From NCBI GenBank assembly GCA_963805915.1, contig CAWDWD010000018.1, forward strand, positions 186,001-250,000: DNA of 64,000 bases, read 5' to 3'. This document shows, piece after piece, positions 1 through 7,819 of the stretch. Both the position numbers and the translations under genes were made by a program. Within the stretch, counting starts at the first letter, position 1; each line of letters begins with the position of its first letter. The notes below the pieces were generated by a model, which searched no databases, was not told the DNA's origin, and was given only the letters and a program-made list of their open reading frames with translations. Source of the DNA: JAEULH01 sp963805915. Lineage in GTDB: Bacteria > Pseudomonadota > Alphaproteobacteria > Rhodospirillales > Defluviicoccaceae.

Positions 1-210
1 CGCGGCTGGGGCCGCGGCGGGTTCACCGCGCTCGGGCAGGCAAATCACATCCTTGTCGCTGTTTTCTTTACCGGGCCGCGGCCGAAACGGATCCTGCGTC
101 GGTCCCTGATGGCCGTCGCGGCGACCGAGCACACTGCGCAGGCGGAAGATCAGAAACGCCGCGACCAGCGCGAACAAAACGATGTCGATAAATTGAAAGC
201 CTCCGCTCAT
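1..210 (-). CDS. Tim44/TimA-like domain protein, N-terminal part (cut by window edge)
   Basis: The 70 visible codons begin at an ATG complementary to 208-210 and run off the left edge. The product starts MSGGFQFIDIVLFALVAAFL, a single hydrophobic segment (about residues 7-22), followed by a basic, proline-rich linker. This matches the short N-terminal anchor plus linker of alphaproteobacterial Tim44-like proteins, whose Tim44 domain would lie outside the window. In this class the gene commonly stands divergent from fxsA and secB, as here. The family is thought to work at the inner membrane; its exact bacterial role is unsettled. The call depends mostly on gene order, because the diagnostic domain is not visible. 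Confidence 0.6.
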   Translation of the reverse strand, partial: MSGGFQFIDIVLFALVAAFLIFRLRSVLGRRDGHQGPTQDPFRPRPGKENSDKDVICLPERGEPAAAPAA

Positions 211-373
211 ATCGTTTCCTGATGCAAAACAGTGTGTTACTGGCCCAGTGCCGCAGCCGGATGGTAAATCAACAATAGCCGTTTGTGGTTCATCCGTCCA
301 CCCGGGGATTGCTTTTCCAAATGTAGCTCTTTTCTCCTTAAAGAGATGGACCTCAACGAAGCGTGAAACAACG

Positions 374-1006
374 ATGGGCCTCATTCTATTCGGGATAATG
401 ATGGTGCTGCCGATCATGGAGATCGCGGTCTTCATCGTCGTCGGCAAGAGCATCGGTCTTTGGCCGACGCTGATCGGCATCGCGCTGACCGCGCTGATTG
501 GCAGCGCGATCATTCGCCATCAGGGCGTCGGCATCGTCGCCAGCGCCAGGCGGAACTTGGCTGCCGGTGAGGTCCCGGTCGGCGAGGTGCTCGAAGGCTT
601 AGCGTTGCTGATCGCCGGCGCGCTGCTTGTCACCCCCGGTTTTGTCACCGATACCCTCGGCTTTCTGCTGCTGGTGCCGACGCTGCGGCGCGCGATGGCG
701 CAAGCCGTCGTCGGGCGGGTGACGCGGCGTGGCGGAACCCACGTGTTACGCACGGCCGATCCGCGAGGCGATTTCGAAGGGGGCGGGTTCGCCGGCGAAT
801 CGGTGCATTCCCACGGACATCCTCACGGCGGGCCGGGGTGGCCGGGCGCAGCTCCGCGCGCAAACTCTGGTGCCGCAGGCGTCGGCGCGGGCGTGGTGAT
901 CGATGGCGAATGGCGCGATCTCGATGACCACGTGTCCCCTGACGGCAACGATATGTCAAAAGAGGCACACGATCGGCGTGGCACGCAGACCGATGATCGC
1001 CCCTGA
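374..1006 (+). CDS. fxsA: FxsA family membrane protein
   Basis: FxsA is a small inner-membrane protein whose overproduction in E. coli relieves phage T7 exclusion by the F plasmid; its normal role is unclear. From ATG 374 the product is 210 residues. It opens with hydrophobic segments (about residues 2-23 and 28-47) and has a third around 75-105 that carries the family motif PGFVTDTLG. The cytoplasmic tail is long and includes a histidine-rich patch (HSHGHPHGG) and the VIDGEWRDL motif usual in alphaproteobacterial members. The frame is open from 248, but the leading residues are not hydrophobic and do not resemble the family, so 374 is preferred. It is divergent from the Tim44-like gene and upstream of secB. 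Confidence 0.88.
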   Translation: MGLILFGIMMVLPIMEIAVFIVVGKSIGLWPTLIGIALTALIGSAIIRHQGVGIVASARRNLAAGEVPVGEVLEGLALLIAGALLVTPGFVTDTLGFLLLVPTLRRAMAQAVVGRVTRRGGTHVLRTADPRGDFEGGGFAGESVHSHGHPHGGPGWPGAAPRANSGAAGVGAGVVIDGEWRDLDDHVSPDGNDMSKEAHDRRGTQTDDRP

Positions 1007-1133
1007 AGCCGACGAAGAGAGGCTCCGCTCCCTACCGGTTGGTTTGTTACCTGCCCGAAACTTCAGAGGGCGCGGCCTTGCGTCCGTTTTCCATGTCAGT
1101 TAGCCACGAACATTCAGCAATAAGGGGATGACC

Positions 1134-1652
1134 ATGAGCGACGAAATCAACGCGACCGCCGAAGGCACGGCCAAGGGCAACGGCGGGACCGCGCCCCAGC
1201 CGCCGCTGATCGTCAACGCCCAGTATATCAAGGATCTGTCGTTCGAAGCGCCGAACACGCCGAACGTGTTCACCCAGATGCAGCAGGGTCAGCCGGACAT
1301 CACCGTCAATGTCGACGTCCAGGCCCGCGCCCTGGAAGCGCCGATCTATGAGGTCGTGCTTAACGTCCGCGCCGATTGCAAGGCCGCCGACACCCAGGCC
1401 TTTCTCGTCGAGCTGTCCTACGGCGGGGTGTTCACCCTCAACGTGCCGCAAGAGAACGTCCATCCGGTGCTCCTGATCGAGTGCCCGCGCCTGCTGTTCC
1501 CATTTGCCCGCCAGATCGTCTCGAACGCCACCGTCAGCGGCGGCTTCCTGCCGCTGATGCTCGGCCCGATCGACTTCGTCGCCCTCTATCAGCGGCAGAT
1601 GGAAGAGGCCCAGGTCGCCCCGGCCGCCACCCCGACCCCCCCGTCGGCTTAA
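1134..1652 (+). CDS. secB: Protein-export chaperone SecB
   Basis: SecB is a cytosolic tetrameric chaperone that keeps secretory preproteins unfolded and hands them to SecA. The 172-residue product has the expected core, including PPLIVNAQYIKDLSFEAPN near residue 22 and the conserved FPFARQIVSNATVSGGFLPL-type stretch. Two in-frame ATGs exist, at 1128 and 1134. The AAGGGG ribosome-binding sequence at 1122-1127 is correctly spaced only for 1134. The N-terminus and C-terminus are alanine/proline rich, as in other alphaproteobacterial SecB. It is convergent with dnaQ. Confidence 0.95.
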   Translation: MSDEINATAEGTAKGNGGTAPQPPLIVNAQYIKDLSFEAPNTPNVFTQMQQGQPDITVNVDVQARALEAPIYEVVLNVRADCKAADTQAFLVELSYGGVFTLNVPQENVHPVLLIECPRLLFPFARQIVSNATVSGGFLPLMLGPIDFVALYQRQMEEAQVAPAATPTPPSA

Positions 1653-1731
1653 CCGCGACCAAGCCACACCGTCATGGCCGGGCGCCGCCCCGGCCATCCG
1701 CGCCTCGCCTCAGAAGCGGTGCCTTCGCATC

Positions 1732-2412
1732 CTACCCCCGGAGCTGCGTCCACAAAGGCTGAGTCAGGCGGGAAAGAAACGCCGCGTGGGCGGCGGCTTC
1801 GGAGGGGGTGGGCTGGATCAGGATGGGCGCACGGGCGATGGCGGCGGCGTTGGCGGCGGTGGTCCGCCTCGCCGCGACCAGGCCGAGGTCGGGCTGGCGG
1901 CCCCCGATCAACTCCAGGTAAACCACCGCGAGAAGCTGGGAGTCCTTCAGCGCACCGTGGAAGGCGCGGTCACTTAGGTCGACCTCGTAGCGCCGGCACA
2001 GCGCATCGAGACTGGCAGGCGAGCCGGGAAATATCCGTCTCGCCTTCGCCAGCGTATCGATGGCCCGTTCGAAGGCGATGGGCGCGCGGCCGATCCGCGT
2101 TAGCTCGGCGTTGATGAAGGCCATATCGAAGGTGGCGTTGTGGATGATCAGCGGCGCGTCGCCGACGAAGGCGAGGAACGCCTCGGCGACATCGGCGAAC
2201 ACCGGCTTGTCGGCGAGGAATTCAGCGGACAGGCCGTGGACAATGAACGCCTCGCTCGGCATCGGCCGCTCGGGGTTGACGTAAACGTGGAAGACCTCTC
2301 CGCTCGCAACATGATTGATCAGCTCGACACAGCCGATCTCGACGATCCGGTGGCCGCTTTGCGGCTCGATTCCGGTCGTTTCGGTATCGAGCACCACCTC
2401 GCGCACGGTCAT
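1732..2412 (-). CDS. dnaQ: DNA polymerase III epsilon subunit (3'-5' proofreading exonuclease)
   Basis: This is the proofreading exonuclease of the replicative polymerase, 226 residues from ATG 2412. The DEDDh exonuclease motifs are all present: VVLDTETTG near residue 6 (metal-binding D and E), HNATFDMAFINAEL near residue 100, and HGALKDSQLLA near residue 160 (catalytic H and D). An upstream in-frame start at 2442 adds ten residues not typical of the family. The C-terminal polymerase-binding tail is present. The gene sits downstream of aroE and coaE on the same strand, the usual alphaproteobacterial order. The open frame of coaE runs into it on the same strand. Confidence 0.94.
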   Translation of the reverse strand: MTVREVVLDTETTGIEPQSGHRIVEIGCVELINHVASGEVFHVYVNPERPMPSEAFIVHGLSAEFLADKPVFADVAEAFLAFVGDAPLIIHNATFDMAFINAELTRIGRAPIAFERAIDTLAKARRIFPGSPASLDALCRRYEVDLSDRAFHGALKDSQLLAVVYLELIGGRQPDLGLVAARRTTAANAAAIARAPILIQPTPSEAAAHAAFLSRLTQPLWTQLRG

Positions 2413-3070
2413 GGCCGGCCTTTCTCCCCAAGAGCATCTCACGCGCCGTTGAGCGCGAGCAGGATGCTCGACCTGTTGGCGTTAGTTTCCTCGCCCGGGC
2501 GACAATAGCGGCTATGGCCCGCATCGCCCAGGCGCGGCCGAGACCGCTCGCGATCACGTAGTCGGCGCGGCGGCGCTTTTCGCTATCGGGCATCTGTCGC
2601 GAGACAATCGCCTCCATCCGCTCGACGCTTATGCCGGGGCGGCGGAGCAACCGCTGGCGCTGGAGAAAGCGCGGCGCCGAGACGACGGCGATGGCGTCGC
2701 AGACCTCGGCCCCGCCGGTCTCGAACAATAGCGGCACATCGAGCACCACCAGCGGCCGCCGCGCCCGGCGCGCGCGCGCGAGGAAGCGGTTGCGATCGGC
2801 GTAGACCAGCGGATGGACGATCGCCTCCAGCCGCAGCAACGCCTCGTTGTCGGCGAAGACCTGTTCACCCAGAGCGTCGCGCGCGACCGCGCTGCCCCGG
2901 ACCACGCCGGGGAAGGCCGCCTCGATCGGCGCAACGGCCTTGCCGCCGGGGCCGAGCAGGCGGTGGACGACGGCGTCGGCATCCCAGACCCACACCCCCA
3001 GCCGGCGGAACAGTTCGGCGGCAACGGATTTTCCCATGGCGATCGATCCGGTCAGGCCGAGGACGATCAT
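2222..3070 (-). CDS. coaE: Dephospho-CoA kinase (3' end overruns dnaQ; likely one-base insertion)
   Basis: CoaE phosphorylates dephospho-CoA, the last step of coenzyme A synthesis. The P-loop GLTGSIAMGKS follows the start directly, with the expected DAD motif and a C-terminal RRADYVIASGLGRA region. The start at 3070 overlaps the aroE stop by ATGA. Recognisable homology ends after about 195 residues, the normal family length, yet the frame stays open for 87 more residues antisense-like in composition and overlaps dnaQ. In the frame shifted by one base a TAA lies at 2482-2484, which would give 2482-3070 (589 nt, 3n+1) and a normal-sized enzyme. I infer an inserted base near the 3' end; a real C-terminal extension is the alternative. 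Confidence 0.85.
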   Translation of the reverse strand: MIVLGLTGSIAMGKSVAAELFRRLGVWVWDADAVVHRLLGPGGKAVAPIEAAFPGVVRGSAVARDALGEQVFADNEALLRLEAIVHPLVYADRNRFLARARRARRPLVVLDVPLLFETGGAEVCDAIAVVSAPRFLQRQRLLRRPGISVERMEAIVSRQMPDSEKRRRADYVIASGLGRAWAMRAIAAIVARARKLTPTGRASCSRSTAREMLLGRKAGHDRARGGARYRNDRNRAAKRPPDRRDRLCRADQSCCERRGLPRLRQPRAADAERGVHCPRPVR

Positions 3071-3912
3071 CGCGCCGCCAGCGCCTGTTCCAGATGCGCG
3101 CGCAGGGCAGGCGTCACCTCCGGGTCGACCCCGAACCAAGCGCGGAAACCAGGCCGGGCCTGATGCAGCAGCATCCCCAGACCGTCAACCGTGGGATGAC
3201 CGCGGGCGGCGGCTTGCGCCAGCAACAGCGTCGTTAGCGGCATGTAGACAATGTCGCAAACCGGCGCGGGCGTTGGCAGCGGGGTGAGATCGATGTCAAG
3301 CGGCGGATGCCCGCTCATACCGAGGCTGGTGGTATTGACCAGCAGGTTCGCGCTCGCGAGCGCGGCCGTGCGGTCGGTGTGGATCGTGATCCTGCTGAGC
3401 GTCCAGGCGGCGGCGATGCGCTCGGCGCGGGCCTGGTCGCGATTGATAAGGCGGATTTCGGGGGCGCCGGCGTCGAGCAAGGCCGCGGCCACCGCGCGCG
3501 CGCCACCACCCGCGCCGAGAACCACGGCCGGTCCAGCGGTCGCGCGCCACTTTGGGCAGCTCGCCGTCAGGTTCTCAAAAAAGCCGAAGGCGTCGGTGTT
3601 GCTCCCGACCAGGCGGCCCAACGGCCCGACCACGACGGTGTTGACCGCGCCAATCCGCAGGGCCTCCTCGGACACGTCGTCGAGCGCGGCGAAGGCCGCT
3701 TCCTTATGCGGAATGGTGATGTTGGCGCCGGTGAAGCCGAGAGCGACCAGGGCAGCCAACGCCTCTTTGAGCCTCTCGGGGCGCACCGCCATGGGAACAT
3801 AGGCGCCGTCGATTTGGTAATGGCGGAGCCAGAAGCCGTGCAGCCGTGGCGACAGCGAATGGGCGATCGGCCAGCCGATAACCCCGGCGATTTTCGCGGC
3901 CCCCGTAATCAT
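3067..3912 (-). CDS. aroE: Shikimate dehydrogenase
   Basis: AroE reduces 3-dehydroshikimate to shikimate with NADPH in aromatic amino acid synthesis. The 281-residue product shows the shikimate-binding HSLSPRLHGF (about residue 18), the catalytic lysine in NITIPHKEAAF, the second substrate contact GSNTDAFGFFENL, and the dinucleotide-binding glycine motif VVLGAGGGARAVAAALLDAG. Length and motif order are normal. It is followed by coaE with an ATGA overlap and preceded by maf with a 36-bp gap, so maf-aroE-coaE-dnaQ probably form one transcription unit. Confidence 0.95.
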   Translation of the reverse strand: MITGAAKIAGVIGWPIAHSLSPRLHGFWLRHYQIDGAYVPMAVRPERLKEALAALVALGFTGANITIPHKEAAFAALDDVSEEALRIGAVNTVVVGPLGRLVGSNTDAFGFFENLTASCPKWRATAGPAVVLGAGGGARAVAAALLDAGAPEIRLINRDQARAERIAAAWTLSRITIHTDRTAALASANLLVNTTSLGMSGHPPLDIDLTPLPTPAPVCDIVYMPLTTLLLAQAAARGHPTVDGLGMLLHQARPGFRAWFGVDPEVTPALRAHLEQALAAR

Positions 3913-3948
3913 AACCGACCTTAAATCTCCCTTAAATGTTTCGGCGGC

Positions 3949-4581
3949 TCATTCGGAAAGGATCCCATGGTCGCGCAAAAACTTCATCAGGGCCAGCAGC
4001 GGCAGCCCGAGGATGGTGAAAGGATCGCCCTCGATCGTCGAAAACAGTTGCGCGCCGGGTCCCTCGAAGCGGTACCCGGCGACCGTATCGAGCGCGTCAT
4101 CGACGAAGGCGTCGAGATAATACGCGAGGAAATCCTCGCTGAAGGCGCGCATCGTCATCCGCGCGGTATCCGCGTGTTGCCACACGCATATTCCGCCTTG
4201 GGCGACCGCCACCGCCGAAACGAGGTCGTGGACCCGATCGCGCAAAGCGCGCAATGTTTCGCGGGCCGTCGCCAAGTCGCCCGGTTTTTCGAACCACGTT
4301 CCGCCGCATTCGAGGATCTGGTCGGCGCCGATGACGACACAATCGGGCCGCCGCCGCGAAACCACGATCGCCTTCGCAGCGGCCAGATCCATGCTGGCGT
4401 GCTCAGCGCTTCGCCCTTGGCGCAAGGCCTCATGGCGCAGGGACGTTTCGTCGACATCGGCGGGTTCGGCGATGTACGCGATTGCGGCGTGGTCAAACAG
4501 CCTTTGACGGGTCCGGCTCGCCGAGGCGAGCACGATCTCGCCGGGACGCAGCAGGTGGGCCGCGCGGTCTCTACCCTTCAA
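3949..4581 (-). CDS. maf: Maf-like nucleoside triphosphate pyrophosphatase
   Basis: Maf proteins hydrolyse non-canonical or modified nucleotides (dTTP/UTP/m7GTP type, depending on subfamily). The 210-residue product carries the phosphate-binding IVLASASRTRQRLF near residue 16, a VIGADQIL segment near residue 95 with the catalytic aspartate, and the C-terminal VAGYRFEGPGAQLFSTIEGD signature that includes the conserved Glu/Asp. The N-terminus is about 12 residues longer than in many homologues, so a later start is possible. It is the first gene of the leftward maf-aroE-coaE-dnaQ cluster and abuts the putative origin region. Confidence 0.88.
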   Translation of the reverse strand: MKGRDRAAHLLRPGEIVLASASRTRQRLFDHAAIAYIAEPADVDETSLRHEALRQGRSAEHASMDLAAAKAIVVSRRRPDCVVIGADQILECGGTWFEKPGDLATARETLRALRDRVHDLVSAVAVAQGGICVWQHADTARMTMRAFSEDFLAYYLDAFVDDALDTVAGYRFEGPGAQLFSTIEGDPFTILGLPLLALMKFLRDHGILSE

Positions 4582-5005
4582 GCGGGTAGCTCCTACCGAC
4601 CACGCGGCCGGCTCGGGATAAGAAGCTCCGATGCTGGGGATAATGATCCAGTTTAGTGTCCCTTGTGGACGGATGCCGGTTTCGCGGGATAGCCGGACCG
4701 GCTTGTCCGCCTGTTCATAACCGCCTCGAAGCTCCGTCCCTGGGCGAGAAAACGATCAAGCCCTGATGTTATCCTCGCTCTTGCCAGCGCCGCCGATCGC
4801 CATACATCTCAATCACCTGTAACGCAGCCACTGGGGTTTTGCCTATACCGGCAACGGTTTTGTCCACAGTGTCCTAACCGACATCATCTTGTTCACCCAC
4901 AGCCCTTAATCCCCACCTTTGGCCTCTCCTACTACAACAGCTACCTTTCTTCTTTAAAGAAGTGTTTTGTAGGGAGTGTTTCATCGTCAATTCGACCGAG
5001 CCGAC
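4582..5005. other. Candidate chromosomal replication origin (maf-hemE intergenic region)
   Basis: This 424-bp stretch between divergent maf and hemE has no supportable gene and is less GC-rich than its surroundings. It contains DnaA-box-like 9-mers: TTGTCCACA at 4860-4868 and, on the other strand, 4635-4643 (TGGGGATAA read on +), each one mismatch from the E. coli consensus; weaker ones lie at 4769-4777 and 4889-4897. Near the hemE side is a perfect 14-bp palindrome (4949-4962, centred on TTTAAA) in an AT-rich patch. In Caulobacter, Rickettsia and Sinorhizobium the chromosomal origin is next to hemE, and parS/parAB lie nearby here. The call is inference from position and motifs. Confidence 0.5.
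4860..4868 (+). promoter_or_regulatory. DnaA-box-like 9-mer
   Basis: TTGTCCACA differs from the TTATCCACA consensus at one position. It lies in the maf-hemE region about 140 bp from the hemE start. Whether DnaA binds it is not shown by sequence alone. Confidence 0.45.
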
Positions 5006-6070
5006 ATGATTGATCCGCCACCACGCAAACGGCTGCTGGAAGCCTTCACGACGCGGGTGCACAAGCGCCCGAGCGAGCGGCCGCCCTTCTGGCTGATGCG
5101 CCAAGCCGGCCGCTACCTGCCGGAATACCAGCGTCTACGACGCGAGACTCCGGACTTTCTCAGCTTTTGCTACACGTCAGCGCTTTGTGTCGAGGCGACG
5201 TTGCAGCCGCTGCGGCGCTATCACATGGATGGCGCGATCCTGTTCAGCGATATCCTGGTTATTCCCGACGCGCTCGGCCAAAGCGTGCGCTTCGTCGAGG
5301 GCGTCGGCCCGCGGCTCGAGCCGCTCACCGGCACAGCCGACATAGCCCGGCTGGATGGTAGCCGGCTGGACGAGCATCTTGCGAGCGTCTTTGAAACCGT
5401 CGGCGCGCTTGCCGCCGCGATCCCCGATGAGACGACGCTGATCGGTTTTTCCGGAGCGCCCTGGACACTCGCGCTCTACATGATCGAGGGTCAGGGCGGC
5501 ACCGGCGGCGAGAGGGTACGCAGCCTAGCTTGGCGCGAGCCTGAGACCTTCGCTCGGCTGATCGCCGTCCTGGTCGATGCCGTCGGCCACTATCTCTGTC
5601 GCCAGATCGACCATGGCGCTGAGGTTGTCCAGCTGTTCGACAGTTGGGCCGGACTGCTCGCCGAAAGCCAGTTCCGCGAGTGGGTGATCGAGCCGACCGC
5701 GGCCATCGTCCGAAGGCTCAAGGCCCATGCGCCTGGGGTGCCGATCATCGGCTTCCCCCGTTCGGCCGGTGCGCTCTACGAAGACTACGCGCGCGCCACC
5801 GGCGTCGACGCCATCGGCCTCGACGCCATCGTGCCTACCCGTTGGGCCGCTTCGGTCCTCAAACCCCACTGCGTCGTCCAGGGCAACCTCGATAACCTGG
5901 TTTTGGTCGAAGGCGGTGCCACGATGGAACGCGAGACCGGGCGGATACTGGACGCGCTGGCTCCCTCGGGGCGTTTCATCTTCAACCTTGGCCACGGCGT
6001 CCTGCCGGATACCCCGCCGGAGCATGTCGCGAGGTTGGCCGAACTGATCACCGCGTGGGGGCCGTCCTGA
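5006..6070 (+). CDS. hemE: Uroporphyrinogen decarboxylase
   Basis: HemE decarboxylates the four acetate side chains of uroporphyrinogen III to give coproporphyrinogen III. The product has the family signature RPPFWLMRQAGRYLPEY near residue 26, the GFSGAPWTLALYMIEG segment, and the second signature around VVQLFDSWAGLL. From ATG 5006 it is 354 residues. A GTG at 4976 in the same frame would add ten residues, but its only purine-rich sequence overlaps the codon itself; neither start has a strong ribosome-binding site. It is the first gene of a rightward hemE-hemH-hemJ cluster, beginning right after the putative origin. Confidence 0.94.
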   Translation: MIDPPPRKRLLEAFTTRVHKRPSERPPFWLMRQAGRYLPEYQRLRRETPDFLSFCYTSALCVEATLQPLRRYHMDGAILFSDILVIPDALGQSVRFVEGVGPRLEPLTGTADIARLDGSRLDEHLASVFETVGALAAAIPDETTLIGFSGAPWTLALYMIEGQGGTGGERVRSLAWREPETFARLIAVLVDAVGHYLCRQIDHGAEVVQLFDSWAGLLAESQFREWVIEPTAAIVRRLKAHAPGVPIIGFPRSAGALYEDYARATGVDAIGLDAIVPTRWAASVLKPHCVVQGNLDNLVLVEGGATMERETGRILDALAPSGRFIFNLGHGVLPDTPPEHVARLAELITAWGPS

Positions 6071-7131
6071 GCTCGACATCGAAAAAGCTTGCTGTCGTGC
6101 TGTTCAACCTCGGCGGTCCGGACCGGCTCGAGGCGGTCGAGCCGTTCCTGACCAACCTGTTCAGCGATCCCGCGATCATTGGTCTGCCGCAGCCGTTTCG
6201 CGGCCTTCTCGCCCGCATCATCGCGCGGAGACGGGGGCCGATCGCGCGCGGAATTTATGCCGAGCTTGGCGGCGGCTCGCCGCTGTTGAAGCTGACCCAA
6301 GACCAGGCCGATGCGCTCGAAGGCGTGCTGGTCGGCCGCGGGATGAGTGCGCGGGTGTTCATCGCGATGCGCTACTGGCGCCCGCTGAGCGCCGAGACGG
6401 CCGCCGCGGTCGCGGCCTACGCTCCCGACGAGGTGATGTTGCTCCCGCTCTATCCGCAGTACTCGATGACAACGACCGGCTCGTCGCTGCGAGCCTGGCG
6501 CGAGGCGGCCAAGGCGGCGGGTGTGAACGCACCCGCCCGCGCGATCTGCTGCTATCCGAGCGATCGCGGGTTTATCACCGCGGTCGCCGGGCTCGTCCGC
6601 GCGGCGGCGGCGACCGCGCGTGAGCGTGGCGAGACCATGCGGATCTTGTTTTCGGCCCATGGTCTGCCGAAGCGGGTGATCGCTCGGGGCGATCCCTACC
6701 AGTGGCAGATCGAGGCCACGGTCGGAGCCGTCGCCGCCGAACTCGGCGAACTCGCCCGTGACCACGCGATCTGCTATCAAAGCCGGGTCGGGCCGCTGGA
6801 ATGGATCGGACCCTCGACCGAGGCCGAACTGGCCCGCGCGGCGGGCGACGGGATCGCCCGCGCGATTGTTGTTCCCATCGCCTTCGTCTCCGAGCACTCC
6901 GAAACGTTGGTCGAATTGGATATCGAATACCGCAAGGTGGCCGCGAAACTGGGAATCAAGGGCTATACCCGCATTCCGGCGGTTGGGACCGCGCCCGCCT
7001 TCATCGAGGGTCTGGCCGATTTGGTCGGCGAGGCTGCGGGCCGGCCGGCGGGTTTGGCCGGCCCGAACGGCGTACGCGTATGTCCGGCGGAGTTCGGCGG
7101 CTGCATGTGCGCGACAGCGCAACGAGCATAA
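6055..7131 (+). CDS. hemH: Ferrochelatase
   Basis: HemH inserts ferrous iron into protoporphyrin IX, the final heme step. The GTG start at 6055 overlaps the end of hemE by 16 bp, suggesting translational coupling. Visible features are LFNLGGPDRLEAVEPFL near the N-terminus, the LPLYPQYS loop, the catalytic histidine in ILFSAHGLPKR, and the GPLEWIGPSTE and PIAFVSEHSETLVELD segments near the C-terminus. At 358 residues the length is normal. The last 18 residues carry three closely spaced cysteines (in CPAEFGGCMC), reminiscent of the C-terminal cysteines that bind a [2Fe-2S] cluster in some ferrochelatases, though cluster binding here is only a possibility. Confidence 0.94.
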   Translation: MGAVLSSTSKKLAVVLFNLGGPDRLEAVEPFLTNLFSDPAIIGLPQPFRGLLARIIARRRGPIARGIYAELGGGSPLLKLTQDQADALEGVLVGRGMSARVFIAMRYWRPLSAETAAAVAAYAPDEVMLLPLYPQYSMTTTGSSLRAWREAAKAAGVNAPARAICCYPSDRGFITAVAGLVRAAAATARERGETMRILFSAHGLPKRVIARGDPYQWQIEATVGAVAAELGELARDHAICYQSRVGPLEWIGPSTEAELARAAGDGIARAIVVPIAFVSEHSETLVELDIEYRKVAAKLGIKGYTRIPAVGTAPAFIEGLADLVGEAAGRPAGLAGPNGVRVCPAEFGGCMCATAQRA

Positions 7132-7141
7132 AGGAGCAGCG

Positions 7142-7576
7142 ATGGACGGCTATTCGTGGGTGCGCGCGCTGCACGTCATCAGCTTCATCGCCTGGATGGC
7201 GGGCCTGCTCTACCTGCCCCGGCTCTACGTCTACCACTGCCAGCAGGCGGCCGGTTCGCCGGCCTCCGAAACCTTCAAGGTGATGGAACGCCGGCTTTTG
7301 CGCGCGATCATGAACCCGGCGATGATCGCGACCTTTCTGTCCGGCGGGGTGCTGATCTGGTACCTCGGCGAGGCCGCCTGGACCATGGGTTGGCTTCACG
7401 CTAAGCTTTCCCTAGTCGTCGCAATGGCGGTGGCGCACGGTTTCATGGCCAAATGGCGCAAGGATTTCGCCAATGACGCCAACCGGCACTCGGAAACCTT
7501 CTACCGCGTCACCAACGAGATCCCGACCGTACTCATGATCGGCATCGTCATTCTGGCCGTGGGTAAGCCTTTTTAA
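7142..7576 (+). CDS. hemJ: HemJ-type protoporphyrinogen IX oxidase
   Basis: HemJ is the membrane protoporphyrinogen oxidase found in many alphaproteobacteria that lack HemG and HemY. The 144-residue product starts at ATG 7142 after a strong AAAGGAG site and is predicted to have four hydrophobic segments. The N-terminal ALHVISFIAWMAGLLYLPRLYVYH carries the family's conserved histidines and arginine (longest stretch here given by position: residues 9-33), and MERRLLR follows. It comes 10 bp after hemH, so hemE, hemH and hemJ form one heme cluster. The frame is open further upstream but inside hemH. Confidence 0.92.
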   Translation: MDGYSWVRALHVISFIAWMAGLLYLPRLYVYHCQQAAGSPASETFKVMERRLLRAIMNPAMIATFLSGGVLIWYLGEAAWTMGWLHAKLSLVVAMAVAHGFMAKWRKDFANDANRHSETFYRVTNEIPTVLMIGIVILAVGKPF

Positions 7577-7819
7577 ACCGCCGCGCGGTTCAATCATCAT
7601 TTGACATGGTCCGGAGAGTCGGGCCATGCTACGCACTACATACAAGCTAGGCTTGCGCCTTGTCCTCCGCTCCTCGCACATAACTTCTTAAGAAAAGTCC
7701 GTTTTGGCTTGGCCGATCGCCGTAGCCGTTTCTTGGCAATACAGCCCGTCTTTCCCGGCACGGGCGAGTCTCCAGCCATTTCACCTTTTTTCCTTCCTCA
7801 CAATGAGCGTCCATAAGCG

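Noticed and set aside
7576..7590. Short hairpin after hemJ as a terminator
   Set aside because: Only 6 bp of stem with a 3-nt loop and no T-run; too weak to call.
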